NCBI RefSeq assembly: GCF_017908595.1
Contig: NZ_JAGKTL010000001.1
Coordinates: forward strand, 789,001-853,000
Length of the DNA stretch: 64,000 nt
Reading direction: 5' to 3'
Source of the DNA: Rhodothermus bifroesti
GTDB taxonomy: Bacteria > Bacteroidota > Rhodothermia > Rhodothermales > Rhodothermaceae
Below the pieces are notes generated by a model. That model was not told the DNA's origin and ran no database searches. It worked only from the letters and a program-made list of their open reading frames with translations. Both the position numbers and the translations under genes were made by a program. Positions 25,738 to 35,147 of the stretch are shown piece by piece. Positions within the stretch are counted from its first letter, which is position 1, and each line of letters starts with the position of its first letter.

Positions 25738-27006
25738 ATGGCAGATCGTGTAACGACCGATGCCGCAACGCTTCGCTTAGGGTTGCGGGCCAACTGGCTG
25801 CAGTTTAGCCTGCTGGTGGTAGTGAATGCCTTCGTGGGTGCCATGGTGGGGATGGAGCGGGCTATTTTGCCTCTATTAGCCGAGCAGGAATTTGGCATTG
25901 CTTCCCGGACGGCAACGCTCTCGTTTGTGGCCAGTTTTGGCTTGGTGAAGGCGCTAGCGAACCTATTGGCCGGACGACTTGGCGACCAAATTGGTCGAAG
26001 ACGTGTGCTGATGGTGGGTTGGCTGGCAGGATTGCCTGTTCCTTGGATCCTGATGTGGGCGCCTTCTTGGGGTTGGGTCGTAGCAGCAAACGTGCTCCTA
26101 GGACTCAATCAAGGTCTGGCTTGGTCGATGACGGTGATCATGAAGATCGACCTGGTGGGTCCGCGGCAGCGCGGACTGGCCATGGGGCTCAACGAAGCCG
26201 CCGGCTATCTGGCGGTATCGCTAGCAGCGTTGGCCACCGGCTATGTCGCGGCCGCTTATGCCCTGCGGCCCCACCCGTTTTACCTAGGTGTGGGATTGAC
26301 CCTAGCCGGTTTGCTGCTTTCGGTGCTGTTTGTACGCGAGACGCAGCACCACGCTGCCTTAGAAGCGCAAGAGCGCTTTGCAGCCTGGGAGGCCTTACCT
26401 TCATTCAAGGAAGTATGGATACGCACTTCGTGGCGTGACCGGCGACTGTTTGCCGTGTGTCAAGCCGGATTGGTAAACAACCTAAATGATGGGATGGCCT
26501 GGGGGTTGTTCCCGTTGTTTTTTATGGCCTTGGGCTACAGCTTGACCCAAATCGGATGGCTAGCGGCGCTCTATCCAGCTGTTTGGGGACTAGGCCAGCT
26601 TGTAACCGGTGCCCTCTCCGACCGCATTGGTCGGCGGCCGCTCATCACAGGTGGGATGCTATTGCAAGGGCTAAGCATTGGGGCCATGCTGCTCTCTAGC
26701 AGCTTCGTGTGGCAGGCAATGGCTATGGTGGGCCTAGGGATCGGAACAGCCATGGTGTATCCAACCCTGCTGGCCGTGATTGGCGACGTAGCCCACCCCG
26801 CTTGGCGTTCGACAGCAGTCGGTGTCTATCGGCTTTGGCGCGATAGTGGCTATGTATTTGGGGCCTTGCTGGCTGGAATGCTTGCCGATGCCTTCAGCAT
26901 TCCTTGGGCTATTGCCGCTGTTGCTGCGCTTACGGTGCTTTCGGGCCTGGTGGCTGTGGCGACGTTAGATGAAACGCGCCCCCTAGCTTCTTCGCTTAAC
27001 GCTTAA
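25738..27006 (+). CDS. MFS transporter in the TPP-riboswitch operon (candidate thiamine-precursor importer)
   Basis: The start at 25738 (MADRVTTDAATLRLG) lies one base past the tenA stop; longer frames only extend into tenA. About 422 residues form 12 membrane helices. The major-facilitator loop motif appears twice: AGRLGDQIGRRRVL between helices 2 and 3, and GALSDRIGRRPLITG in the second half. The protein has the general form of sugar or organic-anion MFS permeases. Sharing a TPP-controlled transcript with tenA implies transport of thiamine, HMP or a degraded pyrimidine. MFS proteins (ThiU) have been predicted in thiamine regulons elsewhere, but I cannot tell whether this is the same subfamily. 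Its 3' end overlaps the convergent cupredoxin gene by 11 bases. Confidence 0.88.
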   Translation: MADRVTTDAATLRLGLRANWLQFSLLVVVNAFVGAMVGMERAILPLLAEQEFGIASRTATLSFVASFGLVKALANLLAGRLGDQIGRRRVLMVGWLAGLPVPWILMWAPSWGWVVAANVLLGLNQGLAWSMTVIMKIDLVGPRQRGLAMGLNEAAGYLAVSLAALATGYVAAAYALRPHPFYLGVGLTLAGLLLSVLFVRETQHHAALEAQERFAAWEALPSFKEVWIRTSWRDRRLFAVCQAGLVNNLNDGMAWGLFPLFFMALGYSLTQIGWLAALYPAVWGLGQLVTGALSDRIGRRPLITGGMLLQGLSIGAMLLSSSFVWQAMAMVGLGIGTAMVYPTLLAVIGDVAHPAWRSTAVGVYRLWRDSGYVFGALLAGMLADAFSIPWAIAAVAALTVLSGLVAVATLDETRPLASSLNA

Positions 27007-27346
27007 CCACCAGGGTGCCCTTCGTCATCCCCATGCCACAAGTAAACTGAAACGCTCCAGCTTTGGGTACGGTGACCTCGATGACTACGGGTTGGTTTAA
27101 AGGAAGCGTTACTGGGCCAATCCCTAGATCCGGAATTTGCACCTGTTCTAGGCAGACGCTGTCGATTGTGCGGGTGAAGACGAGTCGGACGGCCCTTCCA
27201 GCTGGAATCTCGATTGTCGAGGGACGAAAGCCCACCATGCCAGCCTCAATTTGAATCTCGGTTGGCATCGTGGCCGTGCCTACATTGCAAGCTATGCCGG
27301 CTAAGAGAAGTAGGCTGAGGGTGATGCAGTAAAATCCGTGTGGCAT
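26996..27346 (-). CDS. Cupredoxin-like lipoprotein of the copper operon
   Basis: A 116-residue protein from the ATG at 27346, which overlaps the stop of the upstream gene (ATGA). The signal peptide has a lipobox (LLLLAGIAC), so it is probably anchored in a membrane facing the periplasm or the surface. The rest is one cupredoxin-like beta domain: MVGFRPSTIEIPAGRAVRLVFTR, then IPDLGIGPVTLPL and FQFTCGMGMTKGTLVV. The Cys-Gly-Met-x-Met loop and a second Cys (SVCLEQ) could bind Cu(I). The domain is plainly paralogous to the C-terminal domain of CusB in the same operon. It is the last gene of the operon. Function is inferred: a periplasmic copper/silver carrier. Confidence 0.8.
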   Translation of the reverse strand: MPHGFYCITLSLLLLAGIACNVGTATMPTEIQIEAGMVGFRPSTIEIPAGRAVRLVFTRTIDSVCLEQVQIPDLGIGPVTLPLNQPVVIEVTVPKAGAFQFTCGMGMTKGTLVVKR

Positions 27347-28851
27347 CAAAGGCTCGGCTTTGCAGCAGGCCAAGTCAGTTGCAAGCGAAAAAATCCCCCG
27401 TCGAATCGGGCGGGCTTGTCGCGCCATTGGCTAGGAATGCCCCAGCCGCTGTAGAGATCCCCATCGTGATCGTAGGACACGCCTACGACGAGTTCCAGCG
27501 TAGGACGTCGATATCCCAAAAGCAGCGTAATGCGTCGGTTAAAGGGGACCACTTGGTCTGGGAAGTTCCGCCGGAAAGGCAAGTTAATGGTGCCGCTCTG
27601 TCGTGGACCGCGCACCTTGCGGTCTTCCACGTTGAGCTCTACTGCGCTCCAAAATCCGGTGGGCGTAAGGTAGCTGATGCGTGCTTTACCGGTCAGACGG
27701 CGTTCGCGAAAGTCGTGTGGATTGCGATACGCTGCAGGCAAAGCAGCGCCTTCGATTTGGTCTTTGTTGATAGCGCGGATCCATTCGGTGCGCAGTTCCA
27801 GTCGCCACCACTGCAAGGCCCCATGCAGGCCTAGGGCACTGGTGTATTCGCGGGTGCGGAAGTCGTAGGGATAGGGAACCTGGCAGCGGTCTAGGCCCCT
27901 GGCCGCGTTCCAACAGCCCGTGCTGTCGGCGCTCGGGGTGCGTACCAGGCGGCCATAGCGTCCACGATAGGTAGCGCCCAGGGTGAAAAACGGCCCCGGA
28001 TATTCCACCAGCGCACCTATGTAGCGAATGGCCTCCGTGTTGTAGAACGTGGCCAGGTGTTCCGTTAGAAAGCCGCCATAGCCAGGAATGCGGGCTACGG
28101 TTGCGTCAACGCGGGCCCTTGAGCGACGCTGCGTGCCAGCGGTTAGCTCCGCACGTAGCGGCCAGCTCAAAGGCGTAGTGGCTTCTAGAGCAACGAAAAA
28201 CGGCTGTTCAAGGTAGCGTTGACGCGTGTCAAAACCACGGTTGCTATTTGCAATGAGGTGATAAACGAAGTTGCTGGTCCAGTCGAGCAAACCCAATTCA
28301 ACGTGCACTCCCCCTTGCGCTAGAGAGCGCCACGTGTAATGAAGCGACAGGTCCAGGTCTTCTTTGTCCATGCCCAATGTATGCTGCAGGCCTAGGTGGT
28401 GTTGGGGTGCCAACCCATAGGAATAGCCTACCTCGACAAAAAAACGGCGAGCACGCAGGTTTTCTTCCTGAAGGCCAAAAACGCGAAACGTGCTGCGTTG
28501 GCCTAGGGTTACTGTATGACGAAGCTGGCTTTCGGTAACAAATTCGCCGTAGTCAATGCTGCCGGTGTAGACCCGGTAGCCACCACTGGCTCGCGTCCAT
28601 AAGAGATCCTCAAACAGGCTGAACCGATAGGTGAGCAGGTCCAGCTCATACTCGTGATCCATGGCCCGCGTGAACGTGCGGAAAAGCTCGCCTTCGTAGT
28701 AGCGGCCGCCGTAGCCGTGTGTGCGGTCCAGGACCAGGCGGCGCATTTCAGCGCTCCATTCTAGCAGGGTGGCCCGAGGAGGCGTCGACTGGGCCTGCGC
28801 AAGGTGCACGGCCATGCACAGGCCCAGCCACAGCGTAAGGCGTCTGTGCAT
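27346..28851 (-). CDS. Outer-membrane beta-barrel protein of the copper/silver efflux operon
   Basis: The ATG at 28851 gives a normal signal peptide (MHRRLTLWLGLCMAVHLAQAQ); the frame extends 23 codons further up without a signal. About 501 residues follow, with alternating-residue strands rich in Tyr, Trp and Arg (YELDLLTYRFSLFEDLLW, FFVEVGYSYGLAPQHHLGL), ending FFRLQLTWPA. It looks like an outer-membrane barrel. No specific family is recognised. It lies after cusA and couples by ATGA to the cupredoxin lipoprotein, so it may pass or sense metal at the outer membrane. It does not replace the TolC-like CusC, which is also present. Confidence 0.65.
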   Translation of the reverse strand: MHRRLTLWLGLCMAVHLAQAQSTPPRATLLEWSAEMRRLVLDRTHGYGGRYYEGELFRTFTRAMDHEYELDLLTYRFSLFEDLLWTRASGGYRVYTGSIDYGEFVTESQLRHTVTLGQRSTFRVFGLQEENLRARRFFVEVGYSYGLAPQHHLGLQHTLGMDKEDLDLSLHYTWRSLAQGGVHVELGLLDWTSNFVYHLIANSNRGFDTRQRYLEQPFFVALEATTPLSWPLRAELTAGTQRRSRARVDATVARIPGYGGFLTEHLATFYNTEAIRYIGALVEYPGPFFTLGATYRGRYGRLVRTPSADSTGCWNAARGLDRCQVPYPYDFRTREYTSALGLHGALQWWRLELRTEWIRAINKDQIEGAALPAAYRNPHDFRERRLTGKARISYLTPTGFWSAVELNVEDRKVRGPRQSGTINLPFRRNFPDQVVPFNRRITLLLGYRRPTLELVVGVSYDHDGDLYSGWGIPSQWRDKPARFDGGFFRLQLTWPAAKPSL

Positions 28852-28928
28852 TTCCAATGGCCGAAACAGTTTGAGATCAGGCTGGGGGAAATTAGCATAC
28901 AGACGCCCTACAAAAAACACGCCTATCG

Positions 28929-31900
28929 TTAGTTGTCTGTGGAAGTAGCCAGCAGCATTTCAGAGGGCTCTTGAGTCCTGCGCTGCCACCGATAGCGCTC
29001 CACGAGCAAATACAAGGCTGGTAGTACGACCAAGGTTAAAGCGGCCGCAGTGAATAGTCCACCAACCATTGGCGCTGCGATGCGCTTCATTACTTCGGCG
29101 CCGGTTTCAGTGCCGAACATGATGGGCAGCAGGCCAATGAGCGTGGTCGATACGGTCATCAGCAGAGGCCGCAAGCGCAGCAATGCGCCTTCTTCGATCG
29201 CTGCGCGAAGTTGTTCAATGGTGCTAAGCTGTCCTGCCTGACGATAGCGACGTACGGCTTCGTCCAGAAACGTGAGCATCACCACGCCGGTCTCCACGGC
29301 CAAGCCTACCACACCGATGTATCCTACCGCCACCGCGACGCTCATGTCGAAGGCCAGCGCCACCATCAGCCATACCGCACCAATGGCTGCCAAGGGCAGC
29401 GTAGAAAGCAACATCAGGGGTTCCCGGAGGTTACGAAAGTGTAGCATCAAAATTAGAAAGACTAAACCAAGGGTCAATGGCCCTAAGATTTGCAGGCGGC
29501 GATTGGCCCGCTCCATGTACTCAAATTGGCCGCTCCAAACCAAAGCATAGCCTGGAGGGAGCGAAAGTTCACGTGCCAGGAGCTGTTGGGCCTGTTGCAC
29601 GTAGGTGCCAATGTCTACGCCTGGGGCCAGGTCGATATACACCCATACGGTTGGGCGGGCATTTTCGCTGCGGATCATCGATGGGCCTTCGGTGAGCTCA
29701 AAGTGCGCGAGCTGGCCCAAGGGTACCTGAGCCCCGGAAGGGGTTGGCACCAGCACCTGGCGTAAAGCCGGTAAGTTGTCGCGCAGGTCTTGGGGATAGC
29801 GCACGAGCACGGGATAGCGTTCCAGCCCTTCAATGGTGGTGGTTACGTGGAGCCCACCAATAGCAGCTTGGGCAACATCGAGCACCTCACCTATGGTCAG
29901 CCCATAGCGAGCAGCTTCGGCGCGGTTGACTACAATGTCCAAATAACTGCCGCCAGTAGCACGCTCGGCATAGACCGATCGCGTGCCGGGCATGTTGCGC
30001 AGCAGGCTTTCCAGCGTAGTGCCTAATCGATCTAGCGTAGCTAGCTCGGGCCCCATCAGCTTGATCCCCAGGGGTGTGCGCATGCCGGTAGCCAGCATGT
30101 CGGTGCGGTTCTTGATCGGCATGGTCCAGGCGTTCGTAACGCCAGGAATCTGCAGTGCTCGGTTCATTTCTTCGATCAAGCGGTCAAGCGTCATGCCTGG
30201 CCGCCATTCCCGAGGATCCTTAAGCTGAATAATGGTCTCAAACATCGAGAGGGGTGCCGGATCGGTGGCGGTTTCGGCGCGGCCCGCTTTGCCTGTTACA
30301 GAAGCTACCTCAGGAAAGCTTTTGATAATACGGTTGCTCAACTGCAGCAGTTCTTTGGCTTTTTGGGGCGAAAGGCCTGGGAGCGTAGTGGGCATGTAAA
30401 GCAGGTCACCTTCGTTGAGCGGAGGCATGAATTCCGACCCAATCTGAGGAAACGGAATCGCTACCCGGCCCCAAAGCAAGCGTTGAACTGGCAGTAGTGT
30501 TAGCCCAAGCAGTAGCAGGCTACCTACGATAACCTGCCAGGGATGGCGAAGTGCGTAGCGGATGACCGGTTGGTACATTTGCATCAGCAGGCGAGCTAGG
30601 GGATTTTGCGCTGCAGGGCGGATTTTCCCTCGCACAAAAACCACCATCAGGGCAGGCACCAGGGTCACTGCGAGCAGCGAGGCTGCTGCCATGGCAAACG
30701 TTTTGGTTAGGGCCAAGGGTCGGAACAGGCGACCTTCGATATTTTGCAAGGCAAAAACGGGCAAGAAGCTCAGGGTCACCACCAGCAGTGAAAAAAACAA
30801 GCTGGGGCCAGCTTCTCGGGCGGCCTCTAGCACAGCCTGCATATGCTCGCTGTGACGCAGCGGGCGATTGTGCTGCGCGCGCAATCGCTCCAGGTGGCGG
30901 TGCGCATTTTCTACCATCACCACCGAGGCATCGACCATGACCCCGATAGCCACGGCAATACCACCCAGGCTCATAATGTTTGCGTTAATGTCGAGGAGAT
31001 ACATAATCAGCAGTGAGATCAGCACCCCCACAGGCACCGCGACTAAGGCCACAAAAGCGCTGCGCACATGCAGCAGAAAGACCAGTACAATAAGCGCTAC
31101 GACAGCCAGCTCTTGCCAGAGCTTGATGGTAGCGGTGTGCACGGCCTCGCGAATAAGCCGTGAGCGGTCGTAGTCTACAACCACCTTCACCCCTTCCGGT
31201 AGGCTGGCCTGAAGCTCGGCCAAGCGGGCTTTTACGCGTTCGATAACACGCAATGCATTTTCTCCATAGCGCATAACCACAATGCCGCTTACCACCTCGC
31301 CTTCGCCATCACGCTCGGAGATGCCCTGGCGTAACTCTGGACCTACTTGCAGACGGGCCACATCACCTAGGGTAATGACAGTGCCGTTTTGCGCTTTAAG
31401 CGGGGTTTGCCGTAGATCGTCGATCCCTTGCAGATAGCCTGGAATGCGCACCAGGAATTCTCGCTCACCTAATTCTAAAAGTCGGGCACCGACTTCCTGG
31501 TTAGCGTGCGCAATGGCCTGGCGCACCTGATCGATGGAGATGCCATAGGCCAGTAGCTTTTGTGGATCGACAACGACCTGATACTGTTTGAGAAAGCCTC
31601 CTACGGTGGCTACTTCTGAGACGCCTTCAATGGACTGGAGTTCGTATTTGAGAAAGAAATCCTGCAGGGCTCGTAGGTCAGCCAAGTCATGCCGGCCCGT
31701 GGTATCAATTAGGCTGTACTGAAAAACCCAACCGACGCCAGTGGCATCCGGGCCCAAGCTGACTTGAGCCCCTTCAGGTAAGGTTACTTGATTTAAGTAT
31801 TCCAGTACACGGCTTCGCGCCCAGTACAGGTCGGTGCCATCTTCGAAAATCACATAAACAAACGAAGTCCCAAACATCGAATAGCCCCGGACTGTACGGG

Positions 31901-32135
31901 CCCCGGGTACCGCCAGCATGGCGGTAGCCAAGGGATAAGTGATCTGCGCCTCGACAATTTGGGGCGCTTGACCCGGGTACTCCGTACGGATGATCACTTG
32001 GGCATCCGATAGATCTGGGATAGCGTCGATCGGCGTGTTCAGTGTAGCCCACAGCCCCAAAGCGCTGATAAGGAGCGTAAGCGTTAAAATGAGCAAGCGA
32101 TTGTGGGCGCTCCAGGTAATAAGGCGTTCGATCAT
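28929..32135 (-). CDS. cusA: CusA-type heavy-metal RND efflux permease
   Basis: A 1068-residue inner-membrane proton/metal antiporter of the HME-RND family, which forms a trimer with CusB and CusC. Expected features: MIERLITWSAHNRLL at the N-terminus, TPIDAIPDLSDAQVIIRT, the membrane proton-relay region GGIAVAIGVMVDASVVMVENAHR, and the metal-pathway segment NAWTMPIKNRTDMLATG characteristic of Cu/Ag exporters. The second repeat of transmembrane helices contains VGYIGVVGLAVETGVVML. Its similarity to CusA rather than CzcA, together with the CueR-like regulator, points to Cu(I)/Ag(I). It follows cusB after 15 bases. Confidence 0.93.
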   Translation of the reverse strand: MIERLITWSAHNRLLILTLTLLISALGLWATLNTPIDAIPDLSDAQVIIRTEYPGQAPQIVEAQITYPLATAMLAVPGARTVRGYSMFGTSFVYVIFEDGTDLYWARSRVLEYLNQVTLPEGAQVSLGPDATGVGWVFQYSLIDTTGRHDLADLRALQDFFLKYELQSIEGVSEVATVGGFLKQYQVVVDPQKLLAYGISIDQVRQAIAHANQEVGARLLELGEREFLVRIPGYLQGIDDLRQTPLKAQNGTVITLGDVARLQVGPELRQGISERDGEGEVVSGIVVMRYGENALRVIERVKARLAELQASLPEGVKVVVDYDRSRLIREAVHTATIKLWQELAVVALIVLVFLLHVRSAFVALVAVPVGVLISLLIMYLLDINANIMSLGGIAVAIGVMVDASVVMVENAHRHLERLRAQHNRPLRHSEHMQAVLEAAREAGPSLFFSLLVVTLSFLPVFALQNIEGRLFRPLALTKTFAMAAASLLAVTLVPALMVVFVRGKIRPAAQNPLARLLMQMYQPVIRYALRHPWQVIVGSLLLLGLTLLPVQRLLWGRVAIPFPQIGSEFMPPLNEGDLLYMPTTLPGLSPQKAKELLQLSNRIIKSFPEVASVTGKAGRAETATDPAPLSMFETIIQLKDPREWRPGMTLDRLIEEMNRALQIPGVTNAWTMPIKNRTDMLATGMRTPLGIKLMGPELATLDRLGTTLESLLRNMPGTRSVYAERATGGSYLDIVVNRAEAARYGLTIGEVLDVAQAAIGGLHVTTTIEGLERYPVLVRYPQDLRDNLPALRQVLVPTPSGAQVPLGQLAHFELTEGPSMIRSENARPTVWVYIDLAPGVDIGTYVQQAQQLLARELSLPPGYALVWSGQFEYMERANRRLQILGPLTLGLVFLILMLHFRNLREPLMLLSTLPLAAIGAVWLMVALAFDMSVAVAVGYIGVVGLAVETGVVMLTFLDEAVRRYRQAGQLSTIEQLRAAIEEGALLRLRPLLMTVSTTLIGLLPIMFGTETGAEVMKRIAAPMVGGLFTAAALTLVVLPALYLLVERYRWQRRTQEPSEMLLATSTDN

Positions 32136-32150
32136 GGCCGTGCCTGTTGA

Positions 32151-33869
32151 TTAGTTAGCATGTACCAGCAACGTCCCTTTGAGCATGTTCATCCCGCAGG
32201 TGAACAGGTAGGCCCCCGCGCGTGCTGGTGTGAAGGTGAGCGTTACGGGTTGGTGTAGGGGCAAATCTACCGGACCAATGCCCAGCTCGGGAAACTGAAT
32301 GGCCGTGGCACAGGTCTGGTCTGTGGTGCGCGTAACGGTTAGGCGAACCGGCCGTCCAGACGGAACTTCGATGCGTGAAGGCACAAAGCCGTTGGCATCA
32401 ATCCGTAAGGAAACAACCGTTGTATCCTGATTGGCGCTGTGCCCCTGGTGTTCAGGCATGCGCGGCAAAGGTTGGGGTTGTGTTTTAGGTGCTGGGCTCG
32501 TGCCGTGCTCTTGGTGTTCGGGCGCGCGAGGCGAAGGCTGGAGCTGCGTCTCAGGAGCTGGGGTCGCGCCATGTTGATGGCCGCCCATGAACGCAGCTAA
32601 GGCTTGCTTTAGCCGTGCTTCGGAGTCAATCAAAAATTGCGCGCGTGCCACAATTTGTTCGCCACCCTGCAAGCCTTCTAAGATTTGCACATAGCCTTGA
32701 GCCTCTAAGCCAGGCTGCACGCGCACGGGTCGAAAGCGCCCTTCTCCCAGCGCCAAAATCACCCAGGCCTCTGCGCCATAACGCACGAGCGCCTCGGTGG
32801 GAATGCGGGGACGCGGCGGCGTAGGCTGCCCCTGGAGGGTTGCGAGGGCATACATGCCCGGTTTTAGGCGCAGGCCAGGATTGGGAACGACAATGCGTGC
32901 ACGGGCCGTGCGTGTCTCCGGATTAAGCGTGTCGTAGATGTAATCCACCCGGCCTTGGAGCCGAACGGTGGGGTCATAGGGCAGCGTAATTTCGGCGGTA
33001 ATGCCTGGCTTGATCCAACTCAGATCGTGTTCGTAGACGTCCACCTGCAGCCAGAGCGTTGAGAGATCGGCCAGTACGAAGAGCGTTTGTCCCGGCTGCA
33101 CTTGTTGGCCTTCAACCACCTCTTTGCGTAGTACGGTACCTGAGGCAGGGGCGTAAAGGGTGAGCGTTTTACGTGCTTGGCCAGAGGTTTCAAGCTGGCG
33201 GATTTGCTCTGCAGTGATGTCCCAAAACAGCAACCGCCGACGCGCTGCTTCAAGCAAGCGTTGGGCATCGGTTTGGGCCGGTGTACCCGCCAGCTGCTGC
33301 ACATTGCGCAGCGCCAGTAGATATTCCTCTTGGGTAGAGACCAGTGCTGGACTGTAGAGCTCCAGCAATGGGTCGCCTTTTCGGACGCGGGCGCCTTCAT
33401 AGTCGACGTAGAGGCGTTCCACCCAGCCCTCGATTTTAGGCGATACAGCCACAAGCTGCTGCTCGTTGACCTCCAGGCGTGCTGTGGTCCGAACCGTAGG
33501 AGCCAAGGGAGCTACTTCAACCGTCGTCAACCGCACGCCAAAATTCTGCAACATCGCAGGATCAATGCGGACAGTGCCTTCTGCCTCCTGATTGAGGGCT
33601 TCGTGAACAGAGACAGGCACGAGGTCCATGCCACAGTCGGGGGCTTTCCCTGGGGCATCTTGGACAATCCAGGGATGCATGGGGTCTTGATAGACGATGC
33701 CGTCGCCATCAAGGTCGAAAGCAGCCAGCCCTTGGGGCGACGGGGCCTGGGCAGTGGTAGAGGTATCTGGGGTTGTAGAAGTAGCAGGAGTGCGCAAGAG
33801 CGCATATGTGGCATAGGCAATAAGCAGCAGGCCTAGCACGCCTGCGATAATCCATAAGGGCAAGCGCAT
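32151..33869 (-). CDS. cusB: CusB-type periplasmic adaptor with heavy-metal-binding and cupredoxin-like domains
   Basis: A 572-residue membrane-fusion protein linking CusA to CusC. After an N-terminal membrane anchor (LWIIAGVLGLLLIAYATYAL) come: a heavy-metal-binding domain (YQDPMHPWIVQDAPGKAPD, then CGMDLVPV), the lipoyl/hairpin adaptor core (about 120-420; SPKIEGWVERLYVDYEG, LYAPASGTVLRKEVVEGQ), and a His/Pro-rich linker made of two 22-residue repeats (434-477). Last is a cupredoxin-like domain (about 485-572) ending TCGMNMLKGTLLV. The usual CusB ends after the core or a CusF-like domain, so this C-terminal fusion is unusual. The final domain matches the free lipoprotein encoded at the end of the operon, suggesting metal hand-over between them. 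Confidence 0.93.
   Translation of the reverse strand: MRLPLWIIAGVLGLLLIAYATYALLRTPATSTTPDTSTTAQAPSPQGLAAFDLDGDGIVYQDPMHPWIVQDAPGKAPDCGMDLVPVSVHEALNQEAEGTVRIDPAMLQNFGVRLTTVEVAPLAPTVRTTARLEVNEQQLVAVSPKIEGWVERLYVDYEGARVRKGDPLLELYSPALVSTQEEYLLALRNVQQLAGTPAQTDAQRLLEAARRRLLFWDITAEQIRQLETSGQARKTLTLYAPASGTVLRKEVVEGQQVQPGQTLFVLADLSTLWLQVDVYEHDLSWIKPGITAEITLPYDPTVRLQGRVDYIYDTLNPETRTARARIVVPNPGLRLKPGMYALATLQGQPTPPRPRIPTEALVRYGAEAWVILALGEGRFRPVRVQPGLEAQGYVQILEGLQGGEQIVARAQFLIDSEARLKQALAAFMGGHQHGATPAPETQLQPSPRAPEHQEHGTSPAPKTQPQPLPRMPEHQGHSANQDTTVVSLRIDANGFVPSRIEVPSGRPVRLTVTRTTDQTCATAIQFPELGIGPVDLPLHQPVTLTFTPARAGAYLFTCGMNMLKGTLLVHAN
32439..32570 (-). repeat. Two-copy 66-bp repeat encoding the His/Pro linker of CusB
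   Basis: Encodes residues 434-455 and 456-477 as two imperfect 22-residue copies (GATPAPETQLQPSPRAP-EHQEH and GTSPAPKTQPQPLPRMP-EHQGH). Each ends in a short His-containing motif. The linker is probably flexible and may bind metal through the His residues. Confidence 0.9.
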
Positions 33870-33890
33870 GGCAGTTTCCTCCGTTTTGAT

Positions 33891-35141
33891 TTAGGGTTGA
33901 GGCAGCAGGCCCAGCACCATGTCGGCCTCCGCGGCCATGACCAGGAGTCGGGTGAAGGTTTCTAAGCGCTGGAGCTCCAGCTCAAAAAGCGCACGTTCGG
34001 CATCGAGTAACTCGAGATACGAAGCCTGTCCTGTCGTGTAGGCACTGAGCAGGGATTCGCGGGTAGTGCGGCCTGCGGGCAGGAGCGTCTGCTCCAGCAA
34101 CGTCAGGCTTGCCTGGGCAGCAGCAAACTGGCTTTGCAGTGCTGCAAAACGGCTTGTGAGCTGATTGCGCAGGTCAGTATACTGCGCTGCCCAGCGTTGT
34201 GCGTTTAGCTGCGTTTCCTCGATATAGGCAGCGCGACGCGGTCGCTGCACCGGCAGCACCACGCCCAAGCGGATGCCCAGGCGTGGACCCAAGTCTTGCA
34301 AGGGAGTGACTGGCGTATTCATCATGTCCATCAGGCCCACACCCAAGACCAGGTCGGGCCAGTATTCTCGACGGGCCCGCCGGAGCTCCGTTCGGGCTTG
34401 CTGCTCGCGGAATGCCAGCGCCAAGGCTTCTGGATGGCGGCGCAACGCTTCCTCGATGGCTGCCGTAGGCAAGGCGGTAGGCAGTGCCGGCGCTTCCAGC
34501 GCTACGGTGTCGGGCCAGTCGATGCGTCCAGTAAGCTGGCGCAGGTTAGCAAACTGCGCTTGCCAGGCTTCCTTTAGCGCCAACAGTTGTTGCGTGAGGC
34601 TGTGCCGCTCGAGTTGCAGGCGCAACACAGCGGCTTGCGACTCTTGGCCGACTTCGTAGCGCACCGTTGCTGCTTCAGCAAAAGCAGCAAGGCGCTCCCA
34701 AAAGGCCTCAATCAAGCGCCGCGTTTCTGCCAAACGATAGAGCTCGTAATACGTGGTGCGTAAGGCGTAGACGAGTTTGAGTGCTTGCGAAGCGGCTTCA
34801 TAAGTCATAGCCTCAGCTTCCAAGCGAGCTGCTTCGCTTTCTAGTGCCTTTTTTCCTGGGAAAGGCACCTCTTGCATAAGCATGAACGACGCAGGCACTG
34901 CCCCGTCTAAACCGCCTAGCGCTAGTGGACGATAGCCTATCTCCAGGGCAGGATCTGGCCACGCTCGGGCTTGCACCGAACGGGTACGTTGGGCTTGGGC
35001 AGCCAAGCGGGAAGCCTGCAGGGCCGGATTGGCCTCGAGCGCTTCCTGAATCAGTGCCTGTAGCGATATTGTATCGGGCCTGAGTTGAGCCGTAGCCGAC
35101 GGCACAAGGAGTAACCAAAGGCACAGGTAACGTGCAACCAT
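33891..35141 (-). CDS. cusC: CusC/TolC-family outer-membrane efflux protein
   Basis: The ATG at 35141 is chosen because aggag (35152-35148 on this strand) sits six bases upstream; the ATG at 35147 would touch it. About 416 residues: a signal peptide (VARYLCLWLLLVPSATAQ), then two outer-membrane-efflux repeats with long helices (SLQALIQEALEANPALQA, AAIEEALRRHPEALALA). The segment WPDPALEIGYRPLALGG is typical of heavy-metal TolC members. It forms the exit duct of the CusCBA pump. The ribosome-binding site lies in one arm of a 15-bp inverted repeat whose other arm holds the stop codon of the preceding gene. Expression may therefore depend on translation of that gene. Confidence 0.92.
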   Translation of the reverse strand: MVARYLCLWLLLVPSATAQLRPDTISLQALIQEALEANPALQASRLAAQAQRTRSVQARAWPDPALEIGYRPLALGGLDGAVPASFMLMQEVPFPGKKALESEAARLEAEAMTYEAASQALKLVYALRTTYYELYRLAETRRLIEAFWERLAAFAEAATVRYEVGQESQAAVLRLQLERHSLTQQLLALKEAWQAQFANLRQLTGRIDWPDTVALEAPALPTALPTAAIEEALRRHPEALALAFREQQARTELRRARREYWPDLVLGVGLMDMMNTPVTPLQDLGPRLGIRLGVVLPVQRPRRAAYIEETQLNAQRWAAQYTDLRNQLTSRFAALQSQFAAAQASLTLLEQTLLPAGRTTRESLLSAYTTGQASYLELLDAERALFELELQRLETFTRLLVMAAEADMVLGLLPQP

Positions 35142-35147
35142 ATACAT

